A DNA stretch of 18,975 nucleotides, from assembly GCA_937915925.1 (NCBI GenBank), contig CALGGM010000149.1:1-18975 (forward strand). The letters run 5' to 3'. The position numbers and the translations under genes were made by a program. The notes under the pieces were generated by a model that had not been told where the DNA came from, searched no databases, and saw nothing but the letters and a program-made list of their open reading frames with translations. Shown in pieces: positions 1 through 8,070 of this stretch. This DNA is from an uncultured Clostridia bacterium. GTDB taxonomy: Bacteria > Bacillota > Clostridia > Christensenellales > CAG-138. The stretch's first letter is position 1, and every line of letters begins with the position of its first letter.

Positions 1-3
1 TTC

Positions 4-45
4 CTCTCCTTTTTTGTCATTTAAGCTTTGTCCAAATTTATTATA
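4..45 (-). promoter_or_regulatory. Promoter and ribosome binding site of a gene beyond the left edge
   Basis: Read on the minus strand, a consensus TATAAT (40-45) is preceded by TGG, giving an extended -10. About 30 bases downstream is a strong purine-rich Shine-Dalgarno, AAGGAGAGGA, at about 1-11. The start codon would lie just outside the window. No good -35 is visible, which fits an extended -10 promoter. It sits downstream of the serS terminator, so it is an independent transcription unit in the same direction. Confidence 0.6.
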
Positions 46-130
46 CCACTTTCCGCTCCTCAGGATGACATTTCGAGACTTTCTTAACAGCCCCCTTTTG
101 GTTACGCCATGCGCGATTTTGAAAACGGCT

Positions 131-157
131 CGTATGGGGCGTCCTCCGGACGCCCCG
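131..157. repeat. REP-like perfect palindrome downstream of serS
   Basis: A 9-bp perfect stem (GGGGCGTCC, 136-144; GGACGCCCC, 148-156) closes a 3-base loop. It is preceded by CGTAT, resembling the CGGTAGGG heads of the palindromes at 5424, 5715 and 6076. No T-run follows on either strand, so it does not look like a terminator. It lies just beyond the real serS terminator. I infer it is a diverged member of the same short-palindrome family. Confidence 0.45.
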
Positions 158-161
158 AAAC

Positions 162-190
162 AAAAAACCGACAGGGGTTCCTGCCGGTTT
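162..190 (-). terminator. Rho-independent terminator of the argS-serS operon
   Basis: On the minus strand an 11-bp stem (AAACCGGCAGG / CCTGTCGGTTT, with one G-T pair) and a 4-base loop run into TTTTTT. It begins about 15 bases after the serS stop codon. Confidence 0.85.
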
Positions 191-204
191 GTGGTATTTG
201 GATT

Positions 205-1485
205 TCAGCCGATGTGGTCCTTGAAGCCCATGTAGGGGCGGAGCGCCTCGGGGATGCGGACCGTGCCGTCCGCCTGCAGGTTGTTTTCGAGGAACGCGAT
301 CAGCATGCGCGGCGGCGCGACGACCGTGTTGTTCAGCGTGTGCGCAAAGTAGTTGCCCTTTTCCTTGTTCTTGATGCGGATGCCGAGGCGGCGTGCCTGC
401 GCGTCGCCGAGCGTCGAGCAGCTTCCGACCTCGAAGTATTTCTGCTGCCGCGGCGACCATGCCTCGACGTCGCAGCTTTTCACTTTGAGATCCGCGAGAT
501 CGCCGGAGCAGCACTCGAGCGTGCGCACCGGAATGTCGAGCGAGCGGAAGAAATCGACCGTGTTTTGCCACAGCTCGTTATACAGCTTCATGCTGTCCTC
601 GGGCTTGCAGACGATGATCATCTCCTGCTTCTCGAACTGGTGGATGCGGTACACGCCGCGCTCCTCGATGCCGTGCGCGCCGACCTCCTTGCGGAAGCAC
701 GGCGAATAGCTCGTAAGCCGCAGCGGGAGCTTGTCCTCGTCGGTAAAGGTGTTCATGAACCGACCGATCATGCTGTGCTCGGAGGTGCCGATCAGATACA
801 GATCCTCGCCCTCAATCTTGTACATCATGTTTTCCATCTCGGCAAAGCTCATGACGCCGTCGACCACCGCGGAGCGGATCATGAACGGCGGCACGACGTA
901 CGTGTAACCGCGGTCGATCATGAAGTCGCGCGCGTAGCTGAGCACCGCGCTGTGAAGCCTTGCGATGTCGCCCATGAGGTAATAGAAGCCGTTGCCGCTC
1001 GTCTTGCGCGCGGAATCGAGATCGATGCCGGAAAGGCGCTCCATGATGTCCACATGGTACGGAATCTCAAAGTCCGGCACGACCGGCTCGCCGAAGCGCT
1101 CGATCTCGACGTTTTCGGAATCGTCCTTGCCGATCGGCACCGACGGGTCGATGATGTTCGGGATCACGAGCATGCGCTTTCTGATCTCGCCCTCAAGCTC
1201 CGTCTCGCGCGCGGTAAGCTCTTCCATCTCCTTTGCCATCGCGCTGACCTGCGCCTTGGCTTCCTCCGCCTTATCGCGCTCGCCGTGCGCCATCATCATG
1301 CCGATGGACTTAGAGATCACGTTGCGCTGATTGCGGAGATAGTCGCAGCGCACATGCGCGTCGCGGTATTCCTTGTCGAGCGCCAGTACTTCGTCGACCA
1401 GGACGAGCTTTTCATCCTGAAACTTCTTTTTGATGTTCTCTTTGACGAGATCCGGATTCGTCCGGACAAACTTCATATCCAGCAT
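205..1485 (-). CDS. serS: Seryl-tRNA synthetase
   Basis: A 426-residue cytosolic class II aminoacyl-tRNA synthetase that charges tRNA-Ser with serine; the length is normal for bacterial SerRS. The N-terminus MLDMKFVRTNPD is typical, and residues 1-110 form the charged long helical arm that contacts tRNA-Ser. The catalytic core contains TSEHSMIG (234-241), motif 2 with FRKE and RIHQFEK (264-286), and motif 3 around LNNTVVAPPRMLIAFLEN (384-401) before DGTVRIPEALRPYMG. The motif 3 segment VVAPPR differs from the more common LAVGRT form but keeps the Arg. The start follows the argS stop after one base, with AAAGGA inside the argS end as ribosome binding site, so translation is coupled to argS. 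The hairpin terminator at 162-190 closes the unit. Confidence 0.96.
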   Translation of the reverse strand: MLDMKFVRTNPDLVKENIKKKFQDEKLVLVDEVLALDKEYRDAHVRCDYLRNQRNVISKSIGMMMAHGERDKAEEAKAQVSAMAKEMEELTARETELEGEIRKRMLVIPNIIDPSVPIGKDDSENVEIERFGEPVVPDFEIPYHVDIMERLSGIDLDSARKTSGNGFYYLMGDIARLHSAVLSYARDFMIDRGYTYVVPPFMIRSAVVDGVMSFAEMENMMYKIEGEDLYLIGTSEHSMIGRFMNTFTDEDKLPLRLTSYSPCFRKEVGAHGIEERGVYRIHQFEKQEMIIVCKPEDSMKLYNELWQNTVDFFRSLDIPVRTLECCSGDLADLKVKSCDVEAWSPRQQKYFEVGSCSTLGDAQARRLGIRIKNKEKGNYFAHTLNNTVVAPPRMLIAFLENNLQADGTVRIPEALRPYMGFKDHIG

Positions 1486-1486
1486 G

Positions 1487-3175
<1,689 letters not shown>

Positions 3176-3184
3176 AATTGCACT

Positions 3185-3208
3185 CTCCTTAATTAAGTTA
3201 TTATAGCA
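3185..3208 (-). promoter_or_regulatory. argS promoter (extended -10) and ribosome binding site
   Basis: On the minus strand TGC-TATAAT (3200-3208) forms a perfect extended -10. The -35 position is not conserved. The Shine-Dalgarno AAGGAG (3185-3190) follows within about 10 bases, so the leader is only around 20 bases, too short for a T-box. Confidence 0.65.
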
Positions 3209-3246
3209 AACCGTACGGAAAAAGAAAAGAGGTTTTTTGCGTGCCG

Positions 3247-3286
3247 AAAGAACACGCCGGATTTTCGGGTTGTTCTTTCTTTTTTT
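3247..3286 (+). terminator. Terminator-like hairpin between argS and the NlpC/P60 gene
   Basis: An 8-bp stem (AAAGAACA 3247-3254 / TGTTCTTT 3271-3278) with an inner CCG/CGG pair is followed by CTTTTTTT on the plus strand. No plus-strand gene lies upstream, so it may stop antisense read-through across argS, or be a structured region between the divergent promoters. Confidence 0.4.
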
Positions 3287-3342
3287 ACATTTCTGACGTG
3301 TTTTGTTCAAAAAAACTGCACAGTTTGCTTGCATTCGTCAGA

Positions 3343-3378
3343 TATAATGATAGCATCCGAATTTATACAGAGAAGGAG
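3343..3378 (+). promoter_or_regulatory. -10 element and ribosome binding site of the NlpC/P60 gene
   Basis: TATAAT at 3343-3348 and AGAAGGAG at 3371-3378, five bases ahead of the ATG at 3384. No convincing -35 is seen at 16-18 bases upstream. Confidence 0.5.
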
Positions 3379-3383
3379 TTCAT

Positions 3384-5084
3384 ATGGAACATTCCATATC
3401 TTACAAAACGAATCGCAGAAAACGGCGCGTCGCCTGCTTCCTTGCAGGCGCGGCGGCGCTCGCCCTGATCGGCTGCGCCGCGCTGACCGGTACGCAGGTC
3501 CCGGAGGCGGAGGTCGACGATGTGATCTTTGAGGAGCCGCCCACGCCGGAGCAGGCGTTTGTGACGTCCGACCCCGCGCTCGAAACGTCGGCGCCGTCGC
3601 TTGAACCGACGCCGACGCCCTCTCCGACGCCGACGCCCTCTCCGACGCCGACGCCCTCGCGCCATCCGTTAAACGGCGACGCGCTTCTCTCGGGCGATCG
3701 CGAGCCCATCGTTCTGGACGTGCAGATCCGATTGATGGAGCTGAACTACCTCGACTTCGAGCAGCCGGACGACGAGTATTCCGAAGGTACCGCGGACGCG
3801 ATCCGCGCGTTTCAGGTGCGCAACGGCATACACGCAAACGGCATCTGCGACAAAACGACCTATGAAAAGCTGTTCTCGGACGACGCGCTGACCTACGCCA
3901 TGGTGCGCGGCTCGAGCGGCGACGACGTGGAGATCGCGAAGGAACGTCTGATCGAGCTCGGCTACCTCGACGGCACGCCGTTCGGCGATTACGACGAGGA
4001 AACCGAAAGCGCCGTCCGCCGCTTCCGTCAGAAGAACGGTCTGCCCGACGACGTGATCATCGACAACGACACGTATGAGGTCCTGCTCGGCGAGGATACC
4101 GTTTCCAACTTCTTCGCCCTCGGCGACAAGGACGACGCGATTCAGGAAATTCAGGAATCGCTGTTCGAGCTCGGCTACCTCACGTACCTGCCGGACGGCA
4201 TTTTCGGCAAACAGACGCAAAACGCCGTGCGGCGCTTCCAGGAGGAGAACGGTCTTGTCGTGGACGGGTGTCTCGGCAAGAGCACCGTCGACCTTTTGAA
4301 GAGCGGAAAGGGCGATCCGTTCGCGTTCACCGTCGGTACCGAGGGTGCGGACGTCGAGCGCATCCAGTCGCGCCTTGCGGGCTACGGGTATCTTTCCCAG
4401 AGCCAGGTCACCGGCTATTACGGCGAAAAGACGCAGGCGGCGGTCAAGTCCTTCCAGTCGCGCAACGATCTGGAAAGCGACGGCACGGTCGGCTATGAAA
4501 CGATGCAGGTGCTTTTGAGCGACGACGCAAAGCGCGGACCGACGACCCCGAAGCCCGCGACGCCGAAGCCCACCAAAAAGCCTTCCTCAACGAAGAAACC
4601 CGGCACGACGCAAAAGCCCGGCACGACCGCTAAGCCCACCGCAACGCCGCACGACGGCGACACCGGCTCCTCCGGCAGCACGATCAACTACGGCAAGGGC
4701 AAGGAGGCGTTCATCCAGATCGCGGAATCCAAGCTCGGATGCAAATACGTGCGCGGCGCAAAGGGTCCGGATAAGTTCGACTGCTCCGGGTTCGTGTACT
4801 GGTGTCTGAATCAGGCGGGCGTCAAGCAGAGCTACATGACGAGCATCGCGTGGCGCAGTTGTACGAAGTATCAGCGCATCAAATCGATGAGCGATCTGAA
4901 GCGCGGCGACGTGCTCGTGTTCAAGGGCAAGTCGATGTCGACCGGTCACGTCGGGATCTATCTCGGCAGCGGCAAGATGATCGACGCATCCTCGTCGAAG
5001 GGCAAGGTGCGCATCACCGACAGCATCCTTTCGAGCTCCTATTGGAAGGAGCACTTCCTGATGGCATACCGCATCTGGGATTGA
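3384..5084 (+). CDS. Exported NlpC/P60 cell-wall endopeptidase with four peptidoglycan-binding repeats
   Basis: 566 residues. A basic N-terminus (RRKRR) and hydrophobic stretch (17-30) end in LIGC (Cys31), a plausible lipobox, so a lipoprotein facing the wall is likely. Residues 72-92 form a Thr-Pro/Ser-Pro spacer encoded by an 18-bp tandem repeat. Four PG_binding_1 repeats follow at about 107-165, 174-235, 245-306 and 317-378, each with a LxxLGYL-like start and a TxxAVRxFQ-like helix. A second Lys/Thr/Pro linker (384-425) leads to an NlpC/P60 domain (about 436-566) with catalytic Cys467 (FDCSGF) and His522 (GHVGIYLG). The third polar position, often His or Asn, is Asp534 (MIDASS). Such proteins usually cleave gamma-D-Glu-diaminopimelate stem-peptide bonds; the exact bond is not deducible here. 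Confidence 0.93.
   Translation: MEHSISYKTNRRKRRVACFLAGAAALALIGCAALTGTQVPEAEVDDVIFEEPPTPEQAFVTSDPALETSAPSLEPTPTPSPTPTPSPTPTPSRHPLNGDALLSGDREPIVLDVQIRLMELNYLDFEQPDDEYSEGTADAIRAFQVRNGIHANGICDKTTYEKLFSDDALTYAMVRGSSGDDVEIAKERLIELGYLDGTPFGDYDEETESAVRRFRQKNGLPDDVIIDNDTYEVLLGEDTVSNFFALGDKDDAIQEIQESLFELGYLTYLPDGIFGKQTQNAVRRFQEENGLVVDGCLGKSTVDLLKSGKGDPFAFTVGTEGADVERIQSRLAGYGYLSQSQVTGYYGEKTQAAVKSFQSRNDLESDGTVGYETMQVLLSDDAKRGPTTPKPATPKPTKKPSSTKKPGTTQKPGTTAKPTATPHDGDTGSSGSTINYGKGKEAFIQIAESKLGCKYVRGAKGPDKFDCSGFVYWCLNQAGVKQSYMTSIAWRSCTKYQRIKSMSDLKRGDVLVFKGKSMSTGHVGIYLGSGKMIDASSSKGKVRITDSILSSSYWKEHFLMAYRIWD
3606..3659 (+). repeat. 18-bp tandem repeat, three copies, coding for a Pro-Thr/Ser linker
   Basis: Three head-to-tail copies of CCGACGCCGACGCCCTCT (the last base differs in copy 3) encode PTPTPS units inside the NlpC/P60 gene. 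In-frame copy change would alter linker length without breaking the gene. Confidence 0.85.
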
Positions 5085-5089
5085 TGCGC

Positions 5090-5131
5090 TTGCAGTTTTC
5101 GAAAAACATGCTATACTGTAGAAAAAAGGAG
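5090..5131 (+). promoter_or_regulatory. Promoter of the 60-residue protein gene
   Basis: TTGCAG (5090-5095), a 16-base spacer and TATACT (5112-5117) preceded by TGC (extended -10), beginning six bases after the NlpC/P60 stop. AAAAGGAG (5124-5131) is the ribosome binding site for the ATG at 5139. Confidence 0.65.
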
Positions 5132-5138
5132 TAACAGA

Positions 5139-5321
5139 ATGGCTACGTTAAAGGAAAAATGGCAGAAGGTCGGCGACGACCTCGAGGTGCTCGGCAAGGA
5201 CCTCGGCGACAGCATCATGAAGACCGTAAAGACCGGCGCAAAGGCCGTTTCGGATTGGGCAAACAAGGACGACGAGCCGAAATCGGACGTCGTGATCGAA
5301 CCGGAAGAAAAGAAGGAATAA
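5139..5321 (+). CDS. Small highly charged hypothetical protein
   Basis: A 60-residue protein, not recognised. Residues 3-43 look like one amphipathic helix (LKEKWQKVGDDLEVLGKDLG and onwards, with a V/L/A/I face); the tail is acidic and lysine-rich (DDEPK to EEKKE) and probably disordered. There is no signal peptide, membrane segment or cysteine. It has its own promoter, a good ribosome binding site seven bases before the ATG, and its own terminator, so it is a monocistronic unit and very likely real despite its size. Function is unknown. Confidence 0.75.
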   Translation: MATLKEKWQKVGDDLEVLGKDLGDSIMKTVKTGAKAVSDWANKDDEPKSDVVIEPEEKKE

Positions 5322-5340
5322 TTTCAGCGACCCCCCCAAC

Positions 5341-5374
5341 GCACCGCCTGCACCCCGCCGGCGGTGCATTTTTT
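5341..5374 (+). terminator. Rho-independent terminator
   Basis: An 8-bp perfect stem GCACCGCC (5341-5348) / GGCGGTGC (5360-5367) is followed by ATTTTTT on the plus strand, 20 bases after the stop of the small protein gene. Confidence 0.85.
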
Positions 5375-5423
5375 GCGGGCGGGAGAAACGTCGATGACGG
5401 ATGTGGAAAATATGATAGATACA

Positions 5424-5489
5424 CGGTAGGGACGACCATCGGTCGTCCGTTCTGCTGTTGCGGCGGACGGGCAATGCCCGTCCCTACGG
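5424..5489. repeat. REPIN-like pair of inverted REP palindromes
   Basis: Two palindromic units face each other. The left one begins CGGTAGGGAC and has a GGACGACC/GGTCGTCC stem. The right one has a GGACGGGC/GCCCGTCC stem and ends GTCCCTACGG. The outer ten bases are exact inverted repeats, separated by a short spacer. The right unit is nearly the same sequence as the palindromes at 5715-5740 and 6076-6101. This is the classical substrate arrangement of RAYT transposases and lies about 35 bases beyond the RAYT stop. Confidence 0.75.
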
Positions 5490-5523
5490 TTAATGACCGC
5501 ATCCGGCGAATTCGCCGCACCGT

Positions 5524-6051
5524 TTATTCGTTGTATTCATCCTGCCGGAGAAGCCATTTTTTCGGGTTATCCTCAATATAGCGAATACATTCCAGATAAT
5601 CGGCTTCGGTTCGGACAACATGGTCGTAAAAATGCGATTGCCATACAGCCGTTTTAGCCTGCTTCGTCACCGCGCCTTTGAATTGTTGAACAATACGCGA
5701 AACCGACGGTCTGTCGGTAGGGACGGGCATTGCCCGTCCGCCCGTTCGATCGATCCGCAGCAGCATATGAATATGGTTCGGCATAATAACGTATGCGTCC
5801 GTAAAAATGCCCTCGTACCGGTTAGCAATATCTTGGATCAAACGTTCCGCATACGATCCGACCTCCGATAAAACGATCTCGGGGATCGGTTCGTAAACAC
5901 GATCCTCCATCTGCGTTCCCCGATCGACTATGTGTGAAAGGATCGGTCGACGGTGATCGGTACAAATCGTCAGAAAATATACGCCGTCCTCCGTGTAATC
6001 ATAACAGCGCAGTCGATTCTCTTTTCGTTTCGGAAATTGATCCTTGTTCAT
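5524..6051 (-). CDS. REP-associated tyrosine transposase (RAYT, Y1/HUH family)
   Basis: 175 residues from the ATG at 6051; an upstream in-frame TTG at 6075 has no better ribosome binding site, while GGAG lies about 12 bases before the ATG. The fold signature is clear: NRLRCYDYTEDGVYFLTICT at the N-terminus, the HUH motif in IMPNHIHMLLRI (His93 and His95), then VTKQAKTAVWQSHFYDHVVR and the YIEDNP motif, whose Tyr158 is the likely nucleophile. These are single-strand DNA transposases that act on REP/REPIN hairpins. Residues about 104-113 (GGRAMPVPT) are encoded by a REP palindrome inserted between the HUH strand and the SRIVQQFKG helix. Related palindromes flank the gene on both sides. It lies 44 bases downstream of the Nudix gene on the same strand; no separate promoter was seen. 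Confidence 0.9.
   Translation of the reverse strand: MNKDQFPKRKENRLRCYDYTEDGVYFLTICTDHRRPILSHIVDRGTQMEDRVYEPIPEIVLSEVGSYAERLIQDIANRYEGIFTDAYVIMPNHIHMLLRIDRTGGRAMPVPTDRPSVSRIVQQFKGAVTKQAKTAVWQSHFYDHVVRTEADYLECIRYIEDNPKKWLLRQDEYNE
5715..5740. repeat. REP palindrome inside the RAYT reading frame
   Basis: CGGTAGGGACGGGCATTGCC continuing to CGTCCG: a GGACGGGC/GCCCGTCC stem identical to those at 5424-5489 (right arm) and 6076-6101, in the opposite orientation. It is read in frame in the transposase as GRAMPVPT. Confidence 0.85.
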
Positions 6052-6075
6052 CGTTTTTAATGTCTCCGTATTCAA

Positions 6076-6101
6076 CGGACGGGCAATGCCCGTCCCTACG
6101 G
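6076..6101. repeat. REP palindrome between the Nudix and RAYT genes
   Basis: CGGACGGGCAATGCCCGTCC followed by CTACGG. It is the exact inverted copy of the palindrome at 5715-5740 and matches the right arm of the REPIN at 5424-5489. Its CCGTAG end contains the stop codon of the Nudix gene. Confidence 0.85.
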
Positions 6102-6626
6102 TAGTGCTTCCTTATTTCGCGTTAATTCATCCCCCTCAAGCAACTCGAGCACGCGGGCTTCGCGCTCCGCCATGCTCGCGTGGAAATACGGAAGACCCGG
6201 TTTTCGATTCGCCCTGATCGCGTCGGAAAGGGAAACATAGGCAAGCCCGAAGCCCTCCTCGCGCTCGACGTCGTCCGGGGACGCGGCGCCTGAGGCTTTC
6301 GCGCTGCAGAAATAATAGAAATTCTCCTGATCGAAAATGTGGCTGCCGTCGTCGCTTAAAAGGACGCGGCGGACCCTGCCGAACGGACGGATGGATTCGG
6401 GATCGACGATCAGCCCCGTTTCCTCCCGGACCTCGCGAAGCAGCGCCTGTTCATGCGATTCGCCCGTCTCGATCCCGCCGCCGGGGAATTTATAATATCC
6501 GTACTTTGCGACGTACGCCATGGCGATCCGATCCTTGCGCAGCAGAATGCCGCGCACCGACGGACGGTATACGCGAGGAAGCGCGGGATCGTAATTTTTG
6601 AGATCAATGGTAAACAGGGTTTTCAT
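6096..6626 (-). CDS. Nudix hydrolase
   Basis: 176 residues; the ATG at 6626 is chosen because GGGAG lies six bases upstream, whereas longer in-frame extensions read through the hairpin array and look non-native. It carries the complete Nudix box, G(x5)E(x7)REVREETGL (residues 50-72), which binds Mg2+ and hydrolyses a nucleoside diphosphate linked to another group; the substrate cannot be told from sequence. N-terminal YRPSVRGILLRKDRIAMAYVAKYGYYKFPGGG is typical of MutT/NUDIX housecleaning enzymes. It is the third gene of the minus-strand unit after radA. The last codons and TAG stop fall within a REP palindrome (6096-6101), so the C-terminus was probably reset by that element. Confidence 0.9.
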   Translation of the reverse strand: MKTLFTIDLKNYDPALPRVYRPSVRGILLRKDRIAMAYVAKYGYYKFPGGGIETGESHEQALLREVREETGLIVDPESIRPFGRVRRVLLSDDGSHIFDQENFYYFCSAKASGAASPDDVEREEGFGLAYVSLSDAIRANRKPGLPYFHASMAEREARVLELLEGDELTRNKEALP

Positions 6627-6657
6627 ATTTTTCTCCCAAAATCTTGAACTATCGGCA

Positions 6658-6739
6658 ATGAATTGCGCCGAGGCGCATGAATTGCACGTTGTGCGTGAAT
6701 TGTGCTTCGCACATGAATTGCGGCGCTGCCGCATGAAAT
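6658..6739. repeat. Tandem array of four small hairpins with conserved ATGAATT linkers
   Basis: Four units of 18-20 bases, each a conserved (A/G)TGAATT linker plus a short perfect stem-loop: GCGCC-GA-GGCGC (6665-6676), GCAC-GTT-GTGC (6684-6694), GTGC-TTC-GCAC (6702-6712) and GCGGC-GCT-GCCGC (6720-6732), then a final ATGAAAT. The linkers are constant while stem sequences differ yet remain perfectly paired. The array fills the gap between the radA stop and the Nudix ribosome binding site, inside the same minus-strand unit. Confidence 0.8.
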
Positions 6740-8070
6740 CATTCCATGAACAGCGCGCGGATCGCTTCGGAAATGTCGGAGACGCGGACGAGCTTGCAGC
6801 CATGATCCGCGACCTTGCTCCGCGCGGGGATCAGAACGGTCGTGTAGCCGAGGCGGACCGCTTCTCTTACGCGCGTGTCGAGCTGCGACGCCGAGCGGAT
6901 CTCGCCGGTCAAGCCGACCTCGCCGATCAGCACGGTCTTTTCGGGCAGCGGCTTTTCGAGCAGCGATGACGCGATGCACATCGCCGTCGCAAGGTCTGCG
7001 CCGCGGTCGAGCACGCGCAGGCTGCCCGCGATGTCGCAATAGACGTCCTTGTCGGACACGCGAAGCCGCGCCTTGCGTTCGAGAACGGCAAGGAGGACGT
7101 TCAGCCGGTTATAGTCAAGCCCGATCGCCGTGCGCCGCGGCGCGCCGAACGCCGTGGGGCAAAGCAGCGACTGGATCTCGCAGATCAGCGGACGCGAGCC
7201 TTCCAAAACGCAGGTCAGCGCGGTCCCCGCGACGTGCCGCCCGGAGACGAACAGCGCGCCCGGATCGGTCACCTCGCGCATGCCGGCTTCGCACATCTCG
7301 AACACGCCGAGCTCGTTGGTCGAGCCGAAGCGGTTTTTGACCGCGCGTAACAGTCTTAACCCCTCGTGCCGGTCGCCCTCGAAGTACAGCACGGTGTCCA
7401 CGATGTGCTCGAGCACACGCGGACCCGCGATCGCGCCGTCCTTGGTGACGTGTCCGACGATCCACACGACCGTGCCGGTGTCCTTCGCAAACCGCGTGAA
7501 CAGCGCCGTCGCCGCGCGTACCTGACTGATGCTGCCCGCCGCGCTTTCCGCCGCTTCGGTCTGCATGGTCTGGATCGAGTCGACGATCAGCATCTGCGCC
7601 TTCACTTCCTTTGCGCGTTCGATCGCCTCCTCGACGGAGGTTTCGGTATAGAGAAACAGGTTATCGCCCTTGACGTTCAGCCGGTCGGCGCGCAATTTGA
7701 TCTGTGAATTGCTCTCCTCGCCGGAGACGTACAGCACCGGACCCGCGGCGGAAAGGTTGTCTGCGGCTTCCAGTAAAATCGTCGATTTGCCGATGCCCGG
7801 GTCGCCGCCCAAAAGGATCACCATGCCCTTCACGAGCCCGCCGCCGAGCACGCGGTCGAGCTCGCCGATGCCGGTGGTGATGCGCGTCTGCGCCTCCGCC
7901 TTGACCGCGTTCAACAAAACCGCGCGCGTTCCTGCGCCCGCAGCGGGACGCGACAGCACGCGCTCCTCCTCAACGAGCGTATTCCAGCTTCCGCATTGCG
8001 GGCATTTTCCCATCCAGCGCGGCGTTTCATATCCGCATTCGCCGCAGACAAACAACGTCTTTTCCTTCAT
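6739..8070 (-). CDS. radA: DNA repair protein RadA (branch-migration ATPase)
   Basis: 443 residues. N-terminal C4 zinc finger (Cys9, 12, 23, 26: CGECGY and CPQCGSW), RecA-like ATPase with Walker A GDPGIGKST (89-97) and Walker B LIVDSIQT (161-168), the RadA-specific KNRFG motif (245-249), and a C-terminal Lon-protease-like domain with GEVGLTGEIRSASQLDTRV. RadA processes recombination intermediates by branch migration. The ATG at 8070 has GGAG seven bases upstream and overlaps the stop of the preceding gene as ATGA, so translation is coupled to the membrane propeller-like protein. The TGA at 6739-6741 abuts the hairpin array. Confidence 0.96.
   Translation of the reverse strand: MKEKTLFVCGECGYETPRWMGKCPQCGSWNTLVEEERVLSRPAAGAGTRAVLLNAVKAEAQTRITTGIGELDRVLGGGLVKGMVILLGGDPGIGKSTILLEAADNLSAAGPVLYVSGEESNSQIKLRADRLNVKGDNLFLYTETSVEEAIERAKEVKAQMLIVDSIQTMQTEAAESAAGSISQVRAATALFTRFAKDTGTVVWIVGHVTKDGAIAGPRVLEHIVDTVLYFEGDRHEGLRLLRAVKNRFGSTNELGVFEMCEAGMREVTDPGALFVSGRHVAGTALTCVLEGSRPLICEIQSLLCPTAFGAPRRTAIGLDYNRLNVLLAVLERKARLRVSDKDVYCDIAGSLRVLDRGADLATAMCIASSLLEKPLPEKTVLIGEVGLTGEIRSASQLDTRVREAVRLGYTTVLIPARSKVADHGCKLVRVSDISEAIRALFME

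Noticed and set aside
225..260. GTAGGGGCGGAGCG resembling a REP head inside serS
   Set aside because: It encodes the normal conserved SerRS end (LRPYMGFKDH); no palindrome follows, so the match is chance.
5424..6101. CRISPR array
   Set aside because: The repeats are palindromic, irregularly spaced, in both orientations and one lies inside a gene; there are no uniform spacers and no cas genes.
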